From an uncultured Aquimarina sp. (GTDB taxonomy: Bacteria > Bacteroidota > Bacteroidia > Flavobacteriales > Flavobacteriaceae): a DNA stretch of 57,858 nt. The position numbers and the translations under genes are program-made. The notes beneath the pieces were generated by a model that was not told the DNA's origin, searched no databases, and worked only from the letters and a program-made list of their open reading frames with translations. Positions 9,253-17,085 of the stretch are shown here, in pieces. The first letter of the stretch is position 1; every line of letters starts with the position of its first letter. Location of the stretch: the NCBI GenBank assembly GCA_947498595.1, contig CANMKX010000025.1:1-57858 (forward strand). The letters run 5' to 3'.

Positions 9253-10254
9253 ATGAGAAAAATTACCAAAGAAGTTTACCTTAACTGGTACGAAGAGATG
9301 CTTTTCTGGAGAAAGTTTGAAGACAAACTAGCTCAAGTATATATTCAGCAAAAAGTAAGAGGTTTTTTACATTTATATAATGGACAAGAAGCTATTTTAG
9401 CAGGAGCATTACATGCTATGGATCTTTCTAAAGATCGAATGATTACTGCTTACCGTAACCATGTTCAACCAATAGGAATGGGAGTTGATCCTAGACGTGT
9501 AATGGCAGAATTATATGGTAAGAAAACAGGAACTTCTCATGGTATGGGAGGATCTATGCATATATTTTCTAAAGAACACCGTTTTTATGGTGGACATGGA
9601 ATTGTAGGAGGTCAAATTCCTTTAGGTGCAGGATTAGCATTTGCAGATAAATATTTTAAAAGAGATGCCGTTACATTAACATTCTTTGGTGACGGAGCAG
9701 CAAGACAAGGATCACTACACGAAGCTTTCAATTTAGCAATGTTATGGAATTTACCTGTTGTTTTCTGTGTAGAAAATAATCAATATGCAATGGGAACTTC
9801 TGTAGAAAGAACAGCAAATCATTCAGATATCTGGAAATTAGGATTAGGATATGAAATGCCATGTGGACCAGTAGATGCAATGAATCCTATTAAAGTTGCA
9901 GAAGCATTTGATGAAGCTATAACAAGAGCTCGTACAGGTGGAGGGCCAACATTTTTAGAATTAAAAACATATCGTTATAGAGGTCATTCGATGAGTGATG
10001 CTCAAAAATATCGTACAAAAGAAGAAGTAGCAGAGTATCAAAAGTTAGATCCTATAACTCAAGTGTTGGATATTATAAAAGATAAAGAATATGCTACAGA
10101 GGAGGAAATCAAAGTAATTGATCAACGCGTGAAAGATCGAGTGAAAGAATGTCAAGAATTTGCAGAAAATTCTGATTTCCCAGAAAAAGAACAAATGTAC
10201 GATGTAGTGTACGATCAAGAAGATTACCCGTTTTTAGCACATAAACCAGTATAA
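9253..10254 (+). CDS. pdhA: pyruvate dehydrogenase E1 component, alpha subunit
   Basis: Thiamine-diphosphate subunit that decarboxylates pyruvate and passes the acetyl group to lipoylated E2. 333 aa. The ThDP motif starts GDGAARQGSLHEAFN and continues to VENNQYAMGTS; GHGIVGGQIPLGAGLAFADK is the conserved loop before it. The phosphorylation-loop-like segment YRYRGHSMSDAQKYRTKEE is typical of E1-alpha. pdhC follows after three bases, so the two are co-transcribed. The E1-beta gene is not in this window; flavobacteria commonly carry it elsewhere. Confidence 0.94.
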   Translation: MRKITKEVYLNWYEEMLFWRKFEDKLAQVYIQQKVRGFLHLYNGQEAILAGALHAMDLSKDRMITAYRNHVQPIGMGVDPRRVMAELYGKKTGTSHGMGGSMHIFSKEHRFYGGHGIVGGQIPLGAGLAFADKYFKRDAVTLTFFGDGAARQGSLHEAFNLAMLWNLPVVFCVENNQYAMGTSVERTANHSDIWKLGLGYEMPCGPVDAMNPIKVAEAFDEAITRARTGGGPTFLELKTYRYRGHSMSDAQKYRTKEEVAEYQKLDPITQVLDIIKDKEYATEEEIKVIDQRVKDRVKECQEFAENSDFPEKEQMYDVVYDQEDYPFLAHKPV

Positions 10255-10257
10255 ATT

Positions 10258-11868
10258 ATGGCGGAAATAATAAATATGCCTCGCTTGAGCGATACTATGG
10301 AAGAAGGAGTAGTAGCGACGTGGCTTGTAAAAGTAGGAGATAAAATTAGCGAAGGAGACATTCTTGCCGAGATTGAAACAGATAAAGCAACAATGGAGTT
10401 CGAATCTTTTCAAGATGGAACACTATTATATATTGGTATTCAAGAAGGAGAGACTGCACCAGTAGATCAATTATTATGTATTATAGGAGATGAGGGTGAA
10501 GACATTTCTGGATTGTTAAATGGAGGAACAACTGTAGCTAAACCGGTAGCAGTTGAAGAAGAAGTAAAACCTGTATCAGTAGCAGTAAGTACAGAAATTC
10601 CTGAAGGAGTAGAAGTAATTACAATGCCAAGGTTGAGTGATACCATGGAAGAAGGTACTGTTGCTAATTGGTTGAAAAAAGTAGGAGATGTTGTAGAGGA
10701 AGGAGATATTCTTGCCGAAATCGAAACAGATAAAGCAACGATGGAATTCGAGTCTTTCTATAACGGAACTTTATTACATATTGGAATTGAAGAAGGTGGA
10801 ACTGCACCAGTAGATGAGCTATTAGCAATAATAGGCCCTGCAGGTACCGATATTTCTGGTCTTAAAGATGGGAATTTACCTACGACAGTTGTAAAAACAA
10901 CAGATAACGTTGTAGAAAAAAATACATCAGCGAATACAGAAGAAGTAGTAACTGTTGTTGCTACTGAAGGGCGTATTTTTGCATCTCCATTAGCTAGAAG
11001 AATAGCAGCAGATAAAGGAATTGACTTAGCACAAGTTAAAGGAACTGGGGAAAATGGACGTATAGTGAAAAAAGATGTAGAATCTTTTAAAGCTGTACCA
11101 GTATCAGCACCATCAGAAAAAGCAGCTGCAAAATCTAATGTAGCAACTCCAGTACCAACAATCCAAGCTTTTACTCCAGCAGGAGAAGAAAGTATAGAAG
11201 AAGTTAAGAATTCGCAAATGCGTAAAGTAATTGCAAAGCGTTTAGCAGAATCTAAATTTACAGCACCACACTATTATTTAACAGTAGAGATTGATATGGA
11301 CGGAGCAATAGCTTCTCGTAAATTAATCAATCAACTGCCAGATACAAAGGTATCTTTCAATGATATGGTTGTAAAAGCGAGTGCAATGGCATTACGTAAA
11401 CATCCTCAAGTAAACACTAGTTGGAATAATGATACAACTGTATATAATAAACATATCAGTGTAGGGGTAGCAGTAGCTGTACCAGATGGATTGGTTGTTC
11501 CTGTGTTGAAATTTACTGATACTATGAATTTAGTTCAGATTAATGGTACAGTAAAAGATTTAGCTAGACGTGCTAGAGATAAAAAGCTAACGCCACAAGA
11601 AATGGAGGGAAGTACTTTTACGATTTCTAATTTAGGAATGTTTGGTATTCAGGAGTTTACTTCGATTATCAACCAACCTAATTCAGCAATTTTATCTGTG
11701 GGAGCTATTGTCGAAAAGCCTGTAGTTAGAGAAGGACAAATTGTTGTAGGTAATACAATGAAAGTAACTTTGGCATGTGACCATAGAACTGTAGATGGAG
11801 CTACAGGAGCTCAGTTCTTACAAACATTAAAACAATACCTAGAAAATCCTGTGACTATGTTAGCATAG
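10258..11868 (+). CDS. pdhC: pyruvate dehydrogenase E2 component (dihydrolipoamide acetyltransferase)
   Basis: Core of the pyruvate dehydrogenase complex; transfers acetyl from lipoate to CoA. 536 aa with two N-terminal lipoyl domains, each with the lipoylation site ETDKATMEFE (Lys43 and Lys159), Pro/Ala/Val-rich linkers, a peripheral-subunit-binding domain (ASPLARRIAADKGIDL, near 240-280) and the catalytic domain ending in DHRTVDGATG (His509, Asp513). The two lipoyl domains are near-copies even at DNA level. It starts three bases after pdhA and is closed by a strong terminator. Confidence 0.95.
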   Translation: MAEIINMPRLSDTMEEGVVATWLVKVGDKISEGDILAEIETDKATMEFESFQDGTLLYIGIQEGETAPVDQLLCIIGDEGEDISGLLNGGTTVAKPVAVEEEVKPVSVAVSTEIPEGVEVITMPRLSDTMEEGTVANWLKKVGDVVEEGDILAEIETDKATMEFESFYNGTLLHIGIEEGGTAPVDELLAIIGPAGTDISGLKDGNLPTTVVKTTDNVVEKNTSANTEEVVTVVATEGRIFASPLARRIAADKGIDLAQVKGTGENGRIVKKDVESFKAVPVSAPSEKAAAKSNVATPVPTIQAFTPAGEESIEEVKNSQMRKVIAKRLAESKFTAPHYYLTVEIDMDGAIASRKLINQLPDTKVSFNDMVVKASAMALRKHPQVNTSWNNDTTVYNKHISVGVAVAVPDGLVVPVLKFTDTMNLVQINGTVKDLARRARDKKLTPQEMEGSTFTISNLGMFGIQEFTSIINQPNSAILSVGAIVEKPVVREGQIVVGNTMKVTLACDHRTVDGATGAQFLQTLKQYLENPVTMLA

Positions 11869-11894
11869 TATTTTCTTAGTATTCTAATAAAAAA

Positions 11895-11926
11895 TAAAAA
11901 TCCCACTTCTTCAAGTGGGATTTTTT
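11895..11926 (+). terminator. terminator after pdhC
   Basis: Hairpin AAAAATCCCACTT / AAGTGGGATTTTTT with a 4-nt loop followed by a T6 run, about 27 bases after the pdhC stop. Confidence 0.9.
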
Positions 11927-11954
11927 ATCTTTATAGAAATTAGAGAATATAAAA

Positions 11955-12896
11955 ATGAGAAAAAATATTATTACAATTTTCGCATTAGGGGTAATGTGTA
12001 ATTTTGGAATTCAAGCACAGAAAAGTAATGTTACATCAAAAGAAGTTGGTGAGATAGTTACTTATTTAACAAGCGATGAATTACAAGGAAGAGATACAGG
12101 GAGTGAAGGTTTAGAGAAAGCCGCAGTCTATATCGAAACAATTTTTAAAAAGAATAAAATAGCTCCTTATTTTAAAACATATAGAGACATCTTTGAAGTT
12201 GAAGGTGATAAAACATTTAATGTTGTAGGCTTTTTAGAAGGGAATGATAAAAAATTAGCAAAAGAGATTGTTATTCTTGGAGCTCATTTTGATCATATAG
12301 GAAAAGGTAAAGAGCATAACGGAGATGTGATAGCTAATGGAGCAAATGATAATGCAGCAGGAACCGCCGCAGTAATTACATTAGCAAAACATTATGCCAA
12401 AACAAAATCAAATAAACGTAGTGTTCTATTTGTGTTATTTGGAGCAGAAGAAAAAGGACTTTTAGGTTCCAAACATTTATCCAAGATTTTGAAGGATAAA
12501 GGAATAGATCTATATACAATGATTAATTTTGAAATGATAGGAGTACCTTTAAATAATCAACCGCATAAAGCTTATATTACAGGTTTTGAAGAGTCTAATA
12601 TGGCTTCTAAACTTAATGAATATTCAGGAGAAACATTAGTGGGGTTCTTAGCAAAAGCAAAAGAATATCAGTTGTTTAAAAGAAGTGATAATTATCCTTT
12701 CTATAAAGAGTTTAAAGTGCCAAGTCAAACAATCTCAACATTTGATTTTACAAATTATAAATACTATCATCATGTAGATGATGAAGCAGAAAATTTAGAT
12801 TTCGAGTTTATGGCTTCATTGATCAACGATTGTGCGCCTGCATTGGAAAAAGTATTTAATAGTGAAACCAAAGAGATAGTATTAAATAATAAATAA
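11955..12896 (+). CDS. secreted M28-family metallopeptidase
   Basis: Probable exported zinc aminopeptidase. 313 aa. A Sec signal (MRKNIITIFALGVMCNFGIQ, cleavage near AQA/AQK) precedes an M28 domain with the zinc ligands visible in GAHFDHIG (His111), GANDNAAG (Asp132) and GAEEKGLLGS (Glu165/166), plus the late His pair in YKYYHHVDDEAE. Substrate is not deducible. No T9SS sorting domain, unlike the second M28 protein of this window. A near-consensus TATCTTTA box lies at 11926-11933. The next gene begins 15 bases downstream, suggesting an operon. Confidence 0.85.
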   Translation: MRKNIITIFALGVMCNFGIQAQKSNVTSKEVGEIVTYLTSDELQGRDTGSEGLEKAAVYIETIFKKNKIAPYFKTYRDIFEVEGDKTFNVVGFLEGNDKKLAKEIVILGAHFDHIGKGKEHNGDVIANGANDNAAGTAAVITLAKHYAKTKSNKRSVLFVLFGAEEKGLLGSKHLSKILKDKGIDLYTMINFEMIGVPLNNQPHKAYITGFEESNMASKLNEYSGETLVGFLAKAKEYQLFKRSDNYPFYKEFKVPSQTISTFDFTNYKYYHHVDDEAENLDFEFMASLINDCAPALEKVFNSETKEIVLNNK

Positions 12897-12911
12897 AGAA
12901 GATCAGAAACA

Positions 12912-13592
12912 TTGAAAAATATTATAATTACGGGAGCAAGTAGAGGGATAGGTTATGAAATGGCACAGCTTTTTGCAGCTGATGGTCATCAAGTTTTAGC
13001 TTTATCTCGTAATGAAACTCCAATTAAAGCATTAGGAAATAAAAATATTCATGCCTTTTCTTTTGATATAGCAGAAGATAATGATCTGGATAAAGTTGAA
13101 AAATATATAAAAGAAAACTGGAAACAGGTTGATGTATTGATTAATAATGCTGGTTGTTTGATTAATAAACCATTTACTGATTTAACTAGAAAGGATTTTG
13201 AACAGGTTTATAATGTCAATGTTTTTGGAGTAGCGGAATTGACAAGAAGAATGATTCCTCTTTTGGTTGAAAATAGTCATGTTGTTACTGTAAGTAGTAT
13301 GGGAGGTGTAAGAGGAAGTCTTAAATTTCCTGGATTAGCAGCTTATAGCTCCAGTAAAGGAGCTGTAATTACACTGAGTGAACTATTAGCAGAGGAATAT
13401 AAAGAAAATAAAATAGCATTTAATGTATTGGCATTAGGAGCTGTACAAACAGAAATGTTAGAAGAGGCATTTCCAGGGTATCAAGCACCGTTAGAAGCAA
13501 AAGAAATGGCTTTATATATTAAAGATTTTTCGTTGAACGGTAATAAATTTTATAATGGAAAAGTTTTAGAGGTATCAAGTAGTACGCCTTAA
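12912..13592 (+). CDS. short-chain dehydrogenase/reductase
   Basis: Cytoplasmic NAD(P)-dependent oxidoreductase of unknown substrate. 226 aa. The Rossmann motif TGASRGIGYEMA starts at residue 7, NNAG near 81, the catalytic Ser in VTVSSMGG and the YxxxK pair in YSSSKGA. It starts at a TTG; no in-frame ATG or GTG would keep the glycine-rich motif, so TTG is well supported. Fifteen bases separate it from the M28 peptidase. The hairpin at 13622-13651 probably ends the transcript. Confidence 0.85.
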   Translation: MKNIIITGASRGIGYEMAQLFAADGHQVLALSRNETPIKALGNKNIHAFSFDIAEDNDLDKVEKYIKENWKQVDVLINNAGCLINKPFTDLTRKDFEQVYNVNVFGVAELTRRMIPLLVENSHVVTVSSMGGVRGSLKFPGLAAYSSSKGAVITLSELLAEEYKENKIAFNVLALGAVQTEMLEEAFPGYQAPLEAKEMALYIKDFSLNGNKFYNGKVLEVSSSTP

Positions 13593-13621
13593 AGAAAGAT
13601 GTATCTAATAAAAGAGAGAAG

Positions 13622-13651
13622 AGGTAATGGTCTTAACTATTACCTTTTTTT
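13622..13651 (+). terminator. terminator after the dehydrogenase gene
   Basis: AGGTAAT / ATTACCT stem extended by two inner pairs, 6-nt loop, followed by T7. It overlaps the end of the degraded minus-strand glycosyltransferase frame. Confidence 0.8.
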
Positions 13652-13806
13652 GTACCATTCCAAGTATTGAGGTATAATTGAGCGACTTTTTTATAGTGAT
13701 GTTCCTTTTCTATAAATGCTCTAGCGTTTTTTTCGATTTTTATAATCTCGTTAGAATGTAAAATAAAAAGAAGGTTTTTTATTAAAAAGGGGGATATTCC
13801 AACAAT
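13633..13806 (-). pseudogene. remnant of a glycosyltransferase C-terminus
   Basis: Between the dehydrogenase and helicase genes the minus strand holds a 57-codon open frame with no start codon. It ends in a sequence containing KIEKNARAFIEKEHHYKKVA and LYLNTWN before a TAA at 13633-13635. NARxFIEKEHxYxKVAxxY is the usual last helix of GT4-type glycosyltransferases. Upstream the frame meets a stop at 13807-13809 and then the helicase start, so the catalytic part is gone. I read this as the tail of a deleted gene, likely left when the helicase region was rearranged. The family call is from memory of the motif. Confidence 0.55.
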
Positions 13807-13837
13807 TCAGCTACCTTTACCCGAATATTTTTACTAT

Positions 13838-15097
13838 ATGACTTTTAAAGAAATAGGGATTGTTGAGCCGATCCTTAAGGCATTACAAGAGCAAGGATAT
13901 ACACATCCTACACCTATTCAAGAACAATCAATACCTATTTTATTAAGAGGAAAAGATTTACTCGGATGTGCGCAAACTGGAACGGGAAAAACAGCTGCTT
14001 TTACAATTCCGATATTGCAGCAACTTTATTTAGCTAAAAAAGAAAATACGCAAAAAGGTACTCGAAAAATAAAAGCACTAATTGTAACTCCCACAAGAGA
14101 ACTAGCAATTCAAATAACAGAGAATTTTAAAGTGTATGCAAAGTATACAGGAATAAGAAGCGCTGTTATTTTTGGAGGAGTTAAGCAAGGAGGACAAAAA
14201 GAAGCATTGCAAAGAGGAGTAGATGTACTGATCGCAACACCTGGAAGATTATTGGATTTAATGCAACAAGGGATTATTTCGTTAAGAGATGTAGAATACT
14301 CAATATTAGATGAAGCTGATCAAATGCTTGATATGGGATTTATTCATGATATTCGAAAAATTATAAGTAAGTTACCCGCTAAACGACAATCACTATTCTT
14401 TTCAGCAACAATGCCTCCTGCAATTTTAGATTTATCTAAAAAAATACTAGGGAACCCTGAAAAGGTTACTATAAAACCTAAACAAGCAACAGCAGAAAAA
14501 GTAGAGCAATCTATTTATTTTGTAGCTAAAAAAGATAAAATAAGTTTACTAATCCACTTATTAGAAACTGAGTTGTTGAGTTCTACAATAGTATTTTCAA
14601 GAACAAAACACGGAGCTGATAAGATTGTTAAAAAACTAGGGAAAGCCGCTATTGAAGCAAAAGCAATTCATGGTAATAAATCTCAAAACGCAAGACAGCA
14701 AGCATTAAAAAACTTTAAAAAAGGAGTGATAAAAGTTCTTGTCGCAACAGATATTGCGGCTAGAGGAATAGATGTAGACGAATTATCATTTGTAATAAAT
14801 TATGATTTGCCAAACATACCAGAAACATATGTTCATAGAATAGGAAGAACTGGAAGAGCAAATGCAAGCGGTATAGCATTGTCATTTTGCGATATGGATG
14901 AAAGAGCTTATTTAAAAGATATCCAAAAATTGATAGGACAAAAGATAGCTGTGGTAAAAGAACATCCTTATCCTGATGATGAAACAGTTGTTACTGCAAC
15001 GAATAAAGAAGTAGCAAAAACTGCTCCTAAAAATAATAAATCAAGAAATAGGAATAGACGTCGACCTTCATCAAGAACAAGAAGAAAAACAAATTAA
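13838..15097 (+). CDS. DEAD-box RNA helicase (RhlE-like)
   Basis: ATP-dependent RNA unwinding, probably in ribosome biogenesis or mRNA turnover. 419 aa. All helicase motifs are visible: Q motif (PTPIQEQSIP), I AQTGTGKT, Ia PTRELA, TPGR, II DEAD, III SAT, IVFSRTKHGAD, ATDIAARGIDV and HRIGRTGRA. The tail is strongly basic (NNKSRNRNRRRPSSRTRRK), typical of RhlE-type RNA-binding tails. A TACCTTTA box lies at 13812-13819, inside the decayed glycosyltransferase frame. Convergent with the lipoprotein gene at 15152. RhlE subgroup is an inference. Confidence 0.93.
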   Translation: MTFKEIGIVEPILKALQEQGYTHPTPIQEQSIPILLRGKDLLGCAQTGTGKTAAFTIPILQQLYLAKKENTQKGTRKIKALIVTPTRELAIQITENFKVYAKYTGIRSAVIFGGVKQGGQKEALQRGVDVLIATPGRLLDLMQQGIISLRDVEYSILDEADQMLDMGFIHDIRKIISKLPAKRQSLFFSATMPPAILDLSKKILGNPEKVTIKPKQATAEKVEQSIYFVAKKDKISLLIHLLETELLSSTIVFSRTKHGADKIVKKLGKAAIEAKAIHGNKSQNARQQALKNFKKGVIKVLVATDIAARGIDVDELSFVINYDLPNIPETYVHRIGRTGRANASGIALSFCDMDERAYLKDIQKLIGQKIAVVKEHPYPDDETVVTATNKEVAKTAPKNNKSRNRNRRRPSSRTRRKTN

Positions 15098-15131
15098 GAT
15101 CATTTGTATATCGATAATGAAAAAAGAAAGC

Positions 15132-15175
15132 GTACTCGTAAGTTTGAGATATTACGATTTACAATTTACGAGTAC
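15132..15175. repeat. 10-bp inverted repeat across the convergent gene ends
   Basis: GTACTCGTAA (15132-15141) and TTACGAGTAC (15166-15175) are perfect inverted copies 24 bases apart. They span the stop codon of the minus-strand lipoprotein gene and lie 34 bases past the helicase stop. It may fold as a 3' end hairpin, though no clean U-tract follows on either strand. Confidence 0.5.
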
Positions 15176-16054
15176 CATATCTTTAATAATTTCATTAGAA
15201 TCTAAAACAGTTAATTTAAAATCTATGTGATAGGCCTGTTTTTTATCGATAATCATTTTTGCGGGAGTAGCTTTTAGTACAACTTTATAAGTTTTATTTG
15301 CATAGATTTCAATCCAGGAATCTCCTGTAGTACGCTGTTGTTTTCTTGAACGTAAAACAGGAAGAATAGTTTTTAGACCTTCTTTCTCTAATTGTAAAAT
15401 AGCTCCTTCACTATTTTTTAGACGGCCAAAATATAGTTTTTGAGTAATAGTATTAGGTTTGGGCTTAATAATAAATAGACAATCACAGTTATTAATTTCA
15501 TCCCAAGTGAAACTTAATTCATGAAGAGAGAATTTTTCAACAATAGAAGGCTTCTCTATAGATTCTGATTTAATAATTGGTTTTTGTTTTTTTACATACG
15601 GATTAAAAAAAACATTCGTAGTACTATATGATTCTCCATCAATGATGGTCTGAGAAGATATTATTTTAGAACGAATAGAATCGATTCGTTGTACATTATT
15701 AATCTTAAATTTAATAATAGTTTTAAAAAGCTTAGTACTATCCGTAACTATAGAAAGAGGACTTGAATCGATTGATTCGATAGAGGAATTAGTGTCCAAA
15801 AATGGGAATAGTGAATTAACATCTTTATGGGTTGAAAACTCAGGGTGCTCTTTCATTAGTTTTTGTCGGTCAACGTATTCATATAATTTTTGATTAATTA
15901 GTAATGAATAAGCTTCTTCTTTTGTAACAGAAGATTTTTTCTCTAAGGGAACTTTTTCTAATTCGAGCATAAAAGATTGGTTCTCTTTTCGATTAGAACA
16001 ATTATAGAATAATATCCCGCAGCATATAAAACTTAAATAGATGAGTTTTTTCAT
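15152..16054 (-). CDS. uncharacterised lipoprotein, partner of the upstream membrane protein
   Basis: 300 aa, function unknown. The N-terminus MKKLIYLSFICCGILFYNCS looks like a lipoprotein signal with Cys19; the residues before it (FYN) are not a strict lipobox but are tolerated in Bacteroidota. The rest is hydrophilic without known catalytic motifs; a beta-rich C-terminal half ends near IDFKLTVLDSN. Its ATG overlaps the upstream gene's stop by four bases, so the two are translationally coupled and probably act together in the periplasm. Confidence 0.75.
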   Translation of the reverse strand: MKKLIYLSFICCGILFYNCSNRKENQSFMLELEKVPLEKKSSVTKEEAYSLLINQKLYEYVDRQKLMKEHPEFSTHKDVNSLFPFLDTNSSIESIDSSPLSIVTDSTKLFKTIIKFKINNVQRIDSIRSKIISSQTIIDGESYSTTNVFFNPYVKKQKPIIKSESIEKPSIVEKFSLHELSFTWDEINNCDCLFIIKPKPNTITQKLYFGRLKNSEGAILQLEKEGLKTILPVLRSRKQQRTTGDSWIEIYANKTYKVVLKATPAKMIIDKKQAYHIDFKLTVLDSNEIIKDMVLVNCKS

Positions 16055-16815
16055 TTCTTTGTTCTGAATTTAAGTTTAACAATTTGCTTATGATTTCTTA
16101 TCGTTTCAATAAATTCAATATTCTTTAGACTATTTGTAGGAGTTGTTAAAAAATTAATGAATTGATTTTTAGAATAAATTTCTATACCTAAATCATGTGG
16201 CAAAACTTGAAAAATAGCAGCCTTATCAGCTATTAATTTTTGTAGTTCAACTTTTCTGTCTTTCCAATCATTGATTTTATTATTGGCATAATAATGTAGC
16301 ATTAGTGCATAGTCATCTGTCCGTAAAAACACTTTTTCTGCGGAGTGATCTTTATAAGTACGATATATAGTATCAGTTTTATAATAAGGAGATTGAACAA
16401 CAAAGTGTATATACTCATTTTTTGTAGACCAACTAAAACATCCCAACGAATCACTTCTGCGATTAAAAGAAGATTGCGCTGTGTTTAAAATAATAATGTC
16501 AATAGGATTATTGACGATGGATTGATTACGATCAGGATCTACAAAGCAAAAATGGAAAGTATGCTCTTTGGGAGATAAAAAATATATAAGAATCATAACT
16601 AAAACAAAACTTCCACCTATAAGTTTCCAAAATATCGCATTATTATAAAAACGAATAGTCCTCTTCTTATCAAAGGTTTTTATAAAATCATTCCAATGTT
16701 CGTACCCACAATACTTAGAAAAAAGATTAAGCATATCGATACGAGGCAATTTTTTAGGGTCATTTTTAAAATAACTATAAAAAGATTTTTCACTAATACT
16801 ACCTTTTACAGACAC
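16051..16815 (-). CDS. single-pass membrane protein with conserved flavobacterial N-terminal domain
   Basis: Shown from the first conventional start, a GTG at 16813-16815 (254 aa). Residues 1-50 are a cytoplasmic helical domain (SISEKSFYSYFKNDPKKLPR, then NLFSKYCGYEHWNDF) that I recognise from many Flavobacteriaceae proteins of unknown function. A transmembrane segment near 63-83 (LIGGSFVLVMILIYFLS) and a periplasmic domain follow. The frame stays open upstream to a TAA at 16972-16974. That extension (with FDRLKKLIASRFSKTHAPSD and SLWKGQDITLFQEDLRVSV) also looks like family sequence, but contains no ATG, GTG or TTG; start codons there could only be ATT or ATA. The real protein is probably about 300 aa. 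Coupled to the lipoprotein at 15152. Confidence 0.7.
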   Translation of the reverse strand: MSVKGSISEKSFYSYFKNDPKKLPRIDMLNLFSKYCGYEHWNDFIKTFDKKRTIRFYNNAIFWKLIGGSFVLVMILIYFLSPKEHTFHFCFVDPDRNQSIVNNPIDIIILNTAQSSFNRRSDSLGCFSWSTKNEYIHFVVQSPYYKTDTIYRTYKDHSAEKVFLRTDDYALMLHYYANNKINDWKDRKVELQKLIADKAAIFQVLPHDLGIEIYSKNQFINFLTTPTNSLKNIEFIETIRNHKQIVKLKFRTKK

Positions 16816-16990
16816 TCTTAAATCTTCTTGAAATAATGTAATATCCTGACCTTTCCATAAAGAAATATCTTTATCCGAAGGTGCGTGAGTTTTCGAAAAG
16901 CGTGAAGCGATTAATTTTTTTAATCGATCGAAAGCTATTTTTTCTGTTGGACTAATAATTATATGTTTTTGTTAAAGAGTGAATTGTGAT

Positions 16991-17030
16991 TTGTAAAATG
17001 ATTTACAATGTATTTACAACGCGTTTACAA
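16991..17030. promoter_or_regulatory. 11-bp-phased TTTACAA repeat array in a divergent promoter
   Basis: TTTACAA occurs at 17002-17008, 17013-17019 and 17024-17030, and its inverse TTGTAAA at 16991-16997; all four begin exactly 11 bp apart. Helically phased hexamer repeats of this type (TTTACA with 5-nt gaps) resemble sites of OmpR/PhoB-family response regulators. The array lies just upstream of the TAAGTTTG box of the DUF4349 gene and abuts the minus-strand box at 17028-17035, so it could control both genes. Confidence 0.55.
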
Positions 17031-17035
17031 AGCTA
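17028..17035 (-). promoter_or_regulatory. minus-7 box for the membrane protein/lipoprotein pair
   Basis: The minus strand reads TAGCTTTG, a full TAnnTTTG match. It would start a transcript near 17022, about 60 bases before the extended reading frame. It overlaps the last TTTACAA repeat. Confidence 0.45.
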
Positions 17036-17051
17036 AAATTATAAACAAAAT

Positions 17052-17059
17052 TAAGTTTG
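17052..17059 (+). promoter_or_regulatory. minus-7 box for the DUF4349 lipoprotein gene
   Basis: TAAGTTTG matches TAnnTTTG, 26 bases before the ATG at 17086. Its position inside the longer possible reading frame (ATG at 17008) is one reason to prefer the later start. Confidence 0.5.
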
Positions 17060-17085
17060 TTTATTCAAAAAATAAAATCAAAACA

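Noticed and set aside
10258..10860. Duplicated DNA segment suggesting an assembly artefact
   Set aside because: The repeat is the two tandem lipoyl domains of E2; third-position differences show an old duplication typical of the enzyme.
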